Origin: Sphingomonas sp. Y38-1Y
GTDB taxonomy: Bacteria; Pseudomonadota; Alphaproteobacteria; Sphingomonadales; Sphingomonadaceae
Direction of reading: 5' to 3'
DNA length: 64,000 nucleotides
Assembly (NCBI RefSeq): GCF_032391395.1
Contig: NZ_CP135916.1
Location: 2,573,001-2,637,000, forward strand
In this document: positions 56,442-64,000 of the stretch, piece after piece
Numbering within the stretch: the stretch's first letter is position 1
Layout: every line of letters starts with the position of its first letter
Position numbers and translations under genes: made by a program
The notes under the pieces: generated by a model
Databases searched by the model: none
What the model was told of the DNA's origin: nothing
What the model saw: only the letters and a program-made list of their open reading frames with translations

Positions 56442-57383
56442 TCACCCCGCCAGCTGCCGCTCCAGCTCACCGAGCACGCGGTAGCACGGCAGCACCTGCG
56501 CGACGCTCGAGTTCGGTTCGCGGCCCTCGCGGATCGCCGCGACGAACTCGCGGTCCTGGAGCTCGATGCCGTTGGTCGACGCCGCGAGCCGGCTGACGTC
56601 GATCGGCTCTTCCTTGCCCGTCACCAGGTCGTCGTAACGCGCGATGTAAGTCGCGCTGTCGCCGATATAGCGGAAGAAGGTGCCGAGCGGCCCGTCATTG
56701 TTGAAGCTCAAGGACAGCGTGCAAATCGCGCCGCTCTCCGCCTTCAGCTGGATCGACATGTCCATCGCGATGCCGAGTTCGGGGTGGATCGGCCCCTGCA
56801 TCGCGTGCGCGGCGACGATCGGGCCCGCCTGATAGGCGAACAGATCGACGGTGTGCGCGGCGTGGTGCCAGAGGAGGTGATCGGTCCACGACCGCGCCTC
56901 GCCCTTGGCGTTGATGTTGCGGCGGCGGAAGAAATAGGTCTGGACGTCCATCTGCTGGACGTTGAACTCGCCCGCCCTGATCCGGTCGTGGACATATTGG
57001 TGCGACGGATTGAAGCGGCGGGTGTGTCCGACCATGCAGACGAGGCCCGTCTCCGCCTGCTTGGCCATCACCGCCTCGGCATCGGCCCAGCTGTCGGCGA
57101 GCGGGATCTCGACCTCGACATGCTTCCCGGCGTTCATGCACTGGATCGCCTGGGCGGCGTGCATCTGCGTCGGCGTGGCGAGGATCACCGCGTCGAGGCC
57201 GGGCTGCTCCAGCGCCTCGGCCAAGTCGGTGCAGGCGTGGCCAACGCCGTATTTGGCGGCGACCGCCTGCGTCGGCTCCAGATTGCGGCCGACGATCGAG
57301 ACGACCTCGACATCGTCGATCTGGCGAAGGGCATCGAGGTGCTTTTCGCCAAAGGCGCCAGCACCGGCGAGAGCGATTTTCAT
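56442..57383 (-). CDS. ligC: 4-carboxy-2-hydroxymuconate-6-semialdehyde dehydrogenase
   Basis: NADP-dependent oxidation of the ring-cleavage product of protocatechuate to 2-pyrone-4,6-dicarboxylate. 313 residues with Rossmann motif ALAGAGAFGEKHLDAL, LATPTQMHAAQAI and EIPLADSW, as in SYK-6 LigC. It belongs to the Gfo/Idh/MocA fold. ATG 57383 begins MKIALAGAGAFG. It follows ligB across a palindromic repeat on the same strand. Confidence 0.93.
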   Translation of the reverse strand: MKIALAGAGAFGEKHLDALRQIDDVEVVSIVGRNLEPTQAVAAKYGVGHACTDLAEALEQPGLDAVILATPTQMHAAQAIQCMNAGKHVEVEIPLADSWADAEAVMAKQAETGLVCMVGHTRRFNPSHQYVHDRIRAGEFNVQQMDVQTYFFRRRNINAKGEARSWTDHLLWHHAAHTVDLFAYQAGPIVAAHAMQGPIHPELGIAMDMSIQLKAESGAICTLSLSFNNDGPLGTFFRYIGDSATYIARYDDLVTGKEEPIDVSRLAASTNGIELQDREFVAAIREGREPNSSVAQVLPCYRVLGELERQLAG

Positions 57384-57390
57384 GATCAAA

Positions 57391-57508
57391 TCTCCCTCTC
57401 CCCATGGGGGAGAGGGCCGGGGAGAGGGGCAGTCTCCGTCCCGGCCCACAGCATCAAATGTTGAGGACTGCCCCCTCTCCCAACCCTCTCCCCTGAAGGG
57501 GAGAGGGC
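57391..57508. repeat. Palindromic repeat between ligB and ligC
   Basis: CTCCCTCTCCCCATGGGGGA begins a hairpin at 57392, and CAACCCTCTCCCCTGAAGGG begins another at 57481. The two are roughly inverse copies, related to the composites near ilvC and leuA. It lies inside the ligABC operon, so it may cause partial read-through. Confidence 0.65.
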
Positions 57509-57513
57509 TAAAC

Positions 57514-58822
<1,309 letters not shown>

Positions 58823-58843
58823 TGGGTCCTCTCCTCTTTTCGT

Positions 58844-59716
58844 TCAGGCCGCTTCGGCACGTTTGCGGCCGAGCAGGGTATCGAGTTTGGCGTCCAAACC
58901 ATCGGGCACCGGCTCGCCGGGTCGAGCGAGCGCGTCCTGTCGCTCGACGGTGCCGCGCGTCATCGCGCTGCCGGTGCCGAGCGCGTCGAGCGTCTTGACG
59001 ACTTCGCGCATCTCCTCGGCGCGGCGGCGACCGTGGAGCATAATGCGGTCCAGATTATAGTCGGCGGTCGCGGCCCAGCCCTTGGGCGGCGGGCTGGCGT
59101 CGAGCGAGGCGATCACTTCGTCCAGCACGCCCGCACTCGCCGCGGCGAGCACGCATTCGGCGGTGAGTGCCTCGATCCCCTTGACGATCACCGATCGGAT
59201 CATCTTGACCGAAGACGCCGCCCCGACCGGCGCATCGAGCACGCGAACGTCGGTGAAGCCCGCGCTACGCAGCGCCTCCGCGCCGGCAGGCGCGTGCGCG
59301 CCGCTCAGCAGCAGCGGCACCGCCAGGCGCTTGGGGAAGACGGGTGCGAGCACGGCGACGTCGACATAGCGCCCCCCTGCCCGCTCGATCGCCGCCTCGG
59401 CCGCGCGCTTGGTGTCAGGAGCGACGCTGTTCATGTCGCAGAAGAGCTGACCGGGCACGATCGCCCCGGCGGCAGCCCGCACCGCGTCCATCGCACTGCC
59501 CGCCGTGACGAGCGAGAGGATGACACCGGCGCCCTCGACCGCCGCGGTGACGTCGACGGCAGGCTCGACGCCGTGCGCCATCATCCGCGCGCGCATCGCC
59601 TCGGCTGCGGCGGGATCGTCGAGCTTCAGGTCATAGGCGGCAGCGGCGAGCTGCCATGCGCCCGCAAAAGCGCCAGCGGCTTCGCCGAACCCGATCGTGG
59701 CAATGCGATCAACCAT
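58844..59716 (-). CDS. NAD(P)-dependent dehydrogenase-like protein (DUF1932 type)
   Basis: 290 residues with a Rossmann-type N-terminus (RIATIGFGEAAGAFAGAW), a 6-phosphogluconate/3-hydroxyisobutyrate dehydrogenase-like middle (FCDMNSVAPDTKRAAEAAI), and a C-terminal helical DUF1932-like region (SSVKMIRSVIVKGIEAL). It sits just before ligA on the same strand, so it likely works in protocatechuate catabolism. The reaction is not known; keto-enol or semialdehyde reduction is possible. Confidence 0.75.
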   Translation of the reverse strand: MVDRIATIGFGEAAGAFAGAWQLAAAAYDLKLDDPAAAEAMRARMMAHGVEPAVDVTAAVEGAGVILSLVTAGSAMDAVRAAAGAIVPGQLFCDMNSVAPDTKRAAEAAIERAGGRYVDVAVLAPVFPKRLAVPLLLSGAHAPAGAEALRSAGFTDVRVLDAPVGAASSVKMIRSVIVKGIEALTAECVLAAASAGVLDEVIASLDASPPPKGWAATADYNLDRIMLHGRRRAEEMREVVKTLDALGTGSAMTRGTVERQDALARPGEPVPDGLDAKLDTLLGRKRAEAA

Positions 59717-59749
59717 CGCCGCCACCGTGCCGACCGTTTGCGCCGCCTA

Positions 59750-59782
59750 CAAATCGAAAGCCGCCGGCGGCTATTCGATTTG
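59750..59782. terminator. Hairpin downstream of pckA
   Basis: CAAATCGAAAGCCGCC followed by GGCGGCTATTCGATTTG, a nearly perfect 16-17 bp stem with one bulge, between the pckA stop (59811) and the start of the DUF1932-like gene. There is no T-run. It could end pckA or act as an operator for the lig genes. Confidence 0.5.
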
Positions 59783-59810
59783 CGGAAGCACGTGTGCAAT
59801 CGACGATGCG

Positions 59811-61424
59811 TTACTCCGCCGCTTCCGCAAAGCGAGCTGGGGCCGCGGCGCGAACGCCTTCCTCGACATGCTCCTCGAACTGCGCGAAATTCTCGACGAA
59901 CAGGTCGACGAGGCGCGCGGCCGCGGCGTCATATTCGGCCGGGTTGGCCCAGGTCGTGCGCGGATCCAGGATCGCCGCATCGACGCCTGGCACCGCGACC
60001 GGCACCTGGAAGCCAAAATTGGGATCGGTCCGAAACTCGGCATCGTTGAGGCTGCCGTCGAGCGCGGCGTTGAGCAGCGCGCGCGTCGCCTTGATCGGCA
60101 TCCGCTTGCCGACGCCGTACTTGCCGCCGGTCCAGCCGGTGTTGACCAGCCAGCAATCGACCCCGCCCCGGGCGATCCGTTCCTTGAGGAGGTTGCCATA
60201 GATCGAGGGATGGCGCGGCATGAACGGCGCGCCGAAACAGGTCGAGAAGGTCGCCTCCGGCTCGGTCACGCCGATCTCGGTCCCCGCCACCTTGGCGGTG
60301 TAGCCCGACAGGAAGTGGTACATCGCCTGCTCGGGCGTCAGCTTGGCGATCGGCGGCAGCACGCCGAACGCGTCGGCGGTCAGCATGACGATGTTGCGCG
60401 GCACCGGCCCCAGATTGTCGGCGCTGGCATTGGGAATGAAGTCGATCGGATAGGCGCCGCGGCTGTTCTCGGCCAGGCTGTTGTCGTCGAGGTCGAGGTC
60501 GCGCGTGTCGGCGTCCATGACGACGTTCTCGAGCACGGTGCCGAACCGCTTGGTGGTGGCATAGATTTCCGGCTCGGCCTCGGCCGACAGACGGATCATC
60601 TTAGCATAGCAGCCGCCCTCGAAGTTGAAGACGTTGGTGTCCGACCAGCCATGCTCGTCGTCGCCAATCAGCGTGCGGCTGGCATCCGCCGACAGCGTCG
60701 TCTTGCCCGTTCCCGACAGGCCGAAGAACACCGCGGTGCCGCCATCGGCGCCGATGTTGGCCGAGCAGTGCATCGGCATCACGCCCTTTTCGGGCAGCAG
60801 ATAGTTGAGGAGGCCGAACACCGACTTCTTCATCTCGCCGGCATAGCGCGTGCCGCCGATCAGGATCATCTTCTCAGTGATGCTGACCGCGATCACCGTC
60901 TCGCTGCGGCAGCCATGCCGCTCGGGATCGGCGCGGAAGTCGGGCAGGTCGATGATCGTAAAATCGGGGACGAAGTCGGCGAGCGCCTGCGCCTCGGGCC
61001 GGACGAGCATCGTGCGGATGAACAGATTGTGCCAGGCGAGCGTGTTGATGACGCGCACGTTCACGCGGTGCTCGGGCTGCGATCCGCCATACAGGTCCTG
61101 GACGAACAGCGTGCTCTCGCGCGACACCTCCTCGAGGAAGTCGGCCTTGAGCGCCGCGAACGCCTCTGGCGTCATCGGCTTGTTCGACTTGCCCCACCAG
61201 ACGGTTGCATCGGTTTCGGCATCGCGGACGGTGAACTTGTCCTGCGCCGACCGGCCGGTGTGGCGACCGGTGGTAACGACGAGCGGGCCATCCTTGGCCA
61301 GCCGGCCTTCGCCGCGCGCGACGGCGTGCTCGACCAGCGGCGCCGTATCCAGGTTCCAGTGCAGCGTCGCCGTGGTGGCGATCCCCTGGGCATCCAGCCC
61401 ATGGCGCGGTGTCCGCTCGGTCAA
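59811..61424 (-). CDS. pckA: Phosphoenolpyruvate carboxykinase (ATP)
   Basis: Forms PEP from oxaloacetate in gluconeogenesis. 537 residues, with [16 protein letters not shown] (P-loop), [20 protein letters not shown], and [20 protein letters not shown]. The start used is TTG 61424 behind GGGAGA, which gives [13 protein letters not shown] as in relatives. A GTG or other start up to 61478 would add about 18 residues. Protocatechuate catabolism yields pyruvate and oxaloacetate, so pckA fits this neighbourhood. Confidence 0.94.
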   Translation of the reverse strand: MTERTPRHGLDAQGIATTATLHWNLDTAPLVEHAVARGEGRLAKDGPLVVTTGRHTGRSAQDKFTVRDAETDATVWWGKSNKPMTPEAFAALKADFLEEVSRESTLFVQDLYGGSQPEHRVNVRVINTLAWHNLFIRTMLVRPEAQALADFVPDFTIIDLPDFRADPERHGCRSETVIAVSITEKMILIGGTRYAGEMKKSVFGLLNYLLPEKGVMPMHCSANIGADGGTAVFFGLSGTGKTTLSADASRTLIGDDEHGWSDTNVFNFEGGCYAKMIRLSAEAEPEIYATTKRFGTVLENVVMDADTRDLDLDDNSLAENSRGAYPIDFIPNASADNLGPVPRNIVMLTADAFGVLPPIAKLTPEQAMYHFLSGYTAKVAGTEIGVTEPEATFSTCFGAPFMPRHPSIYGNLLKERIARGGVDCWLVNTGWTGGKYGVGKRMPIKATRALLNAALDGSLNDAEFRTDPNFGFQVPVAVPGVDAAILDPRTTWANPAEYDAAAARLVDLFVENFAQFEEHVEEGVRAAAPARFAEAAE

Positions 61425-61457
61425 TTCGTCTCTCCCGTGGCGCCATGCTGCGCCGCC

Positions 61458-61491
61458 GCATACGTATGCAGTCGCCAATGCGCATATGCGC
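61458..61491. promoter_or_regulatory. Two palindromes upstream of pckA
   Basis: Perfect 12-bp palindromes GCATACGTATGC (61458-61469) and GCGCATATGCGC (61480-61491), whose centres are 22 bp apart, about two turns of the helix. They lie 34-67 bp upstream of the pckA start used here. The layout suggests paired binding of a dimeric regulator, but no known motif was recognised. Confidence 0.45.
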
Positions 61492-61518
61492 GCCGCGGTG
61501 AGTCGTCAAATCGGCGGA

Positions 61519-61989
61519 TCAGGATTTGGCGGGGGTGCGCCGCTCGGCGAGGAACTTCTGCATCTCGCCCTGCATCACCGAAAACCAGTCGAGCGCGTCG
61601 GCGAAATTGGCCTCAGTCATCCCGCCGACGCTGGTCACGTCCATGTAGAGCGACAGGTCGCCATCCTTGTCGATCGCCGCCTTGATGAACCGCTTCTTCG
61701 CGTTCCATTCGTTGGCGAGCGCGGGCGTGAAGTTCGCTTCCTTCTTGAACCAGGTGAAGAACTGGAACGAGGTGCACTCGGTCGGGCCCTTGCAGCCATA
61801 GAATTCGACGGTGAAGCTGTCGCCGTTCGCCCCGCTCTTGATGAGCGGCTCGCCCTTGTCGTTCTTGGCAAGCTCGGCCTTGTAGCCGGCGGCCTGCATC
61901 GCCTTGGCGATCACCGTCGGGTTGGTCGCGTCGATCACCGTCTCGGGCGCGGCCACCATCGCCGCCGTCGCCAGCATCCATCCGAGCAT
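61519..61989 (-). CDS. YbjN-domain exported protein
   Basis: 156 residues with signal-like MLGWMLATAAMVAAPE and a YbjN-type region: AKAMQAAGYKAELAKND, then FYGCKGPTECTSFQFFTWF. YbjN proteins are type III secretion chaperone-like and affect stress and motility in enterics. ATG 61989 follows GGGGGATGCG. It has no operon partner, being divergent from the radical SAM gene. Confidence 0.8.
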   Translation of the reverse strand: MLGWMLATAAMVAAPETVIDATNPTVIAKAMQAAGYKAELAKNDKGEPLIKSGANGDSFTVEFYGCKGPTECTSFQFFTWFKKEANFTPALANEWNAKKRFIKAAIDKDGDLSLYMDVTSVGGMTEANFADALDWFSVMQGEMQKFLAERRTPAKS

Positions 61990-62081
61990 CTTCGCATCCC
62001 CCGTCGGTCGTCCCCGCCCGGACCTTAGCCGACGTCGCGGCCCGAGCAACAATGTTCTTTTTTTGTTCGCGCGCCGGCGGT

Positions 62082-63167
62082 ATGAAATCCGACATGCCAG
62101 CGACTCGTCCCACCCGCGGCGCGACGCTCAACGGACCGAGCCGCCGCTTCAACCTGCCCGGGCGGGAGGCGGACGGCGACTGGCTGGACGAGCGCGAGGC
62201 CGTCGATGGCGAACTGTCCCCTGCCCGCACCACCGTCACGATCGAACATCCGCGCACGATCCTGGCGCGCAACAGCTCGCCCGATGTGCCGTTCGACCGA
62301 TCGGTGAACCCCTATCGCGGCTGTGAGCATGGCTGCATCTACTGCTTCGCGCGGCCGACGCATGCATTTCACGACCTGTCGCCCGGCATCGATTTCGAGA
62401 CGCGGCTGTTCGCCAAGCCGGATGCCGCCACGCTGCTGCGTGCCGAGCTGTCGAAGCCCGGCTATGTCGCCCGGCCGATCGCGTTCGGGACCAACACCGA
62501 TCCCTATCAGCCGATCGAGCGCGATTGGGGGATCACGCGCGCCTGTATCGAGGTGCTGGCGGAGACCAACCATCCGCTGACGATCACGACCAAGTCGGAC
62601 CGCATCCTGCGCGACCTGGACCTGATCGCGCCGATGGCCGCGAAGGGGCTGGCGGCGGCGATGATCTCGGTCACCACGCTCGATCCGCGCACCGCAATGA
62701 CGCTGGAGCCGCGCGCGACCGCGCCCGAACGGCGGCTGCGCGCGATCGCGGCGCTGGCCGCGGCGGGGGTGCCGACCTTCGTCTCGATCTCGCCCGTTAT
62801 CCCCGCAATCACCGATCACGAGATGGAGCACATCCTCGAGCGGGCAGCGGAAGCGGGCGCGCGTGCCGCCTTCTACATCCCCGTCCGCCTGCCGCACGAG
62901 GTCGCGCCGCTGTTCCGCGCCTGGCTCGACACGCATTACCCCGATCGCGCGGGCAAGGTGATGGCAATCATCCAGTCGCTGCGCGGTGGCGGGCGCGACA
63001 ACGATCCCGGCTTTTTCACGCGCATGCAGGGACAGGGGCCATGGGCCGACCTCCTCCGCACGCGGTTCCACAAGGCGTGCCGCAAATACGGGCTCAACGG
63101 CGAGCGGATGAAGCTGCGCAGCGACCTGTTCCGCCGTCCGCCAGGCGCGCAGGGCGAGCTGTTCTAA
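62082..63167 (+). CDS. PA0069-type radical SAM protein
   Basis: 361 residues. Radical SAM cluster CEHGCIYCFARPTH (Cys-x3-Cys-x2-Cys) after NPYRGC, then AFGTNTDPYQPIER and LTITTKSDRILRDLDLI, a pattern like the SPL/PA0069 family. Function unknown. ATG 62082 chosen; ATG 62094 is also possible, and an earlier ATG 62052 begins with non-conserved residues. It is divergent from the YbjN gene. Confidence 0.85.
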   Translation: MKSDMPATRPTRGATLNGPSRRFNLPGREADGDWLDEREAVDGELSPARTTVTIEHPRTILARNSSPDVPFDRSVNPYRGCEHGCIYCFARPTHAFHDLSPGIDFETRLFAKPDAATLLRAELSKPGYVARPIAFGTNTDPYQPIERDWGITRACIEVLAETNHPLTITTKSDRILRDLDLIAPMAAKGLAAAMISVTTLDPRTAMTLEPRATAPERRLRAIAALAAAGVPTFVSISPVIPAITDHEMEHILERAAEAGARAAFYIPVRLPHEVAPLFRAWLDTHYPDRAGKVMAIIQSLRGGGRDNDPGFFTRMQGQGPWADLLRTRFHKACRKYGLNGERMKLRSDLFRRPPGAQGELF

Positions 63168-63196
63168 CTCGATCGCCGCTGGTCTAGGCTGCGCCG

Positions 63197-64000
63197 ATGC
63201 TCCGCTTCCTCGCTCTGCTGACCCTCCTGGTCGCAGTCCCCGCCACCGCGCAGCCGCCGCAGCCGCTCCGGGTCATGACGTTCAACGTCCGTTATCCCTC
63301 GGACGATGACGGCCTCGACCGCTGGAACACGCGTGCCGCGCGGCTGGTCGCGGCCTGGCGGCGCGTCGGCGCCGACATCGTCGGGACGCAGGAGCTGTTC
63401 CAGCATCAGGGCGAGGCGATCGTCGCGGCGGACCGACGCTATGCCTGGTTCGGGCGCGACCGCCGCGGCGGCCATGCCGACGAGCATATGGGTGTCTTCT
63501 ATCGCCGCGACCGATTGAAGCTGATGGCGAGCGGCGACTTCTGGCTGTCCGACACGCCCGACGTTTCGGGTAGCATCAGCTTGGGCCATCCCTTTCCGCG
63601 CATGGTCACCTGGGGGCGCTTTCAGCGGGTCGGCGACGGGCGGCGGTTCACGCTCCTCAACACGCACTTCCCGTACCGCGAGGAAGACGGCGCGGCCCGC
63701 GCCAAGGCGGCGGAAAAGGTCGCGGCCTTCGTCGCCGCCCTGCCCCCCGGCGAGCCGGTGGTCTTGACCGGCGACTTCAACGACGTGCCCGGCAGCGCCG
63801 CGTACCGCGTCCTCACCCGCACGCTCGGCGACGCCTGGACGGCGCTGGGCGCGCCGGAAGCAGGCGCCGGCACCTTCCACGGCTTCACCGGCAAGGCCGA
63901 CAAGCGCATCGACTGGGTGCTGACGCGCGGCTTCCGCGTGCGCAGCGTCGCGATCGAGCGGCAGCGGGTCGGCGGGCGTTACCCGTCCGACCATTTCCCC
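63197..64000 (+). CDS. Endonuclease/exonuclease/phosphatase family protein (partial)
   Basis: 268 residues to the window edge, continuing beyond. Signal-like N-terminus (LRFLALLTLLVAVPATAQ) and EEP motifs: RVMTFNVRYPSDDDG, GTQELFQHQ, LTGDFNDVPGS and, at the edge, SDHFP. An exported phosphoesterase is likely. It begins 29 bp after the radical SAM stop and may be in the same operon. The C-terminal end is missing here. Confidence 0.85.
   Translation, partial: MLRFLALLTLLVAVPATAQPPQPLRVMTFNVRYPSDDDGLDRWNTRAARLVAAWRRVGADIVGTQELFQHQGEAIVAADRRYAWFGRDRRGGHADEHMGVFYRRDRLKLMASGDFWLSDTPDVSGSISLGHPFPRMVTWGRFQRVGDGRRFTLLNTHFPYREEDGAARAKAAEKVAAFVAALPPGEPVVLTGDFNDVPGSAAYRVLTRTLGDAWTALGAPEAGAGTFHGFTGKADKRIDWVLTRGFRVRSVAIERQRVGGRYPSDHFP

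Overview
The window is a GC-rich chromosomal segment from an alphaproteobacterium, most likely a Sphingomonas-type member of the Sphingomonadaceae. The pointers are the protocatechuate 4,5-cleavage genes ligABC, two large TonB-dependent receptors, DedA proteins, an HprK-related kinase/PqqD cluster, and many intergenic palindromes of the kind common in this family. No rRNA, tRNA or CRISPR array was seen. Gene order is dense, with many ATGA/GTGA start-stop overlaps.

Region 1 (1-4.1 kb): the last 822 bases of a Tn7-like transposon sit 24 bp from the glmS stop codon. They contain the 3' end of a tnsD/tniQ-family gene and three 19-20 bp-spaced TnsB-type repeats. The glmU-glmS operon follows. Region 2 (4.1-18.8 kb): gph-ypeA; a four-gene HprK-related kinase cluster (secreted protein, PqqD-like, kinase, nucleotidyltransferase); TraB/GumN, DedA and gshB; yraN-rsmI facing an LpoA-like lipoprotein; a MocA/XdhC molybdenum-cofactor pair; glpQ; and pyrB with a dihydroorotase-like gene that has lost its metal-binding motif. 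Region 3 (18.8-24.5 kb): a ParA/ribbon-helix-helix pair flanked by two SPOR proteins, then serB and miaA.

Region 4 (24.5-31.7 kb): a branched-chain amino-acid block, ilvB-ilvN-ilvC and then leuA. It is interrupted by yceI, a cloverleaf-like inverted-repeat element and a BLUF photoreceptor gene. Region 5 (31.9-41 kb): an unrecognised 520-aa protein, folE, a TonB-dependent receptor, a SWIB-domain protein, an MpaB/DUF2236 protein and a YdeP-type molybdopterin oxidoreductase. Region 6 (41-46.5 kb): a cytochrome oxidase operon encoding subunit II fused to cytochrome c, a subunit I+III fusion, a small membrane protein, CtaG and a triheme cytochrome c.

Region 7 (46.6-56.3 kb): dedA, lysC, ubiG, csaA, then a TPR-aspartyl hydroxylase, a sulfotransferase-like protein and a 1024-aa TonB-dependent receptor. 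Region 8 (56.4-64 kb): ligABC with a DUF1932-type dehydrogenase, pckA with twin palindromes upstream, ybjN-like, a radical SAM gene and a truncated endonuclease/exonuclease/phosphatase gene. Most genes are core metabolism. The accessory signals are the Tn7-like end, the kinase/PqqD cluster, the cloverleaf element, the hydroxylase/sulfotransferase/receptor group and the 520-aa protein.
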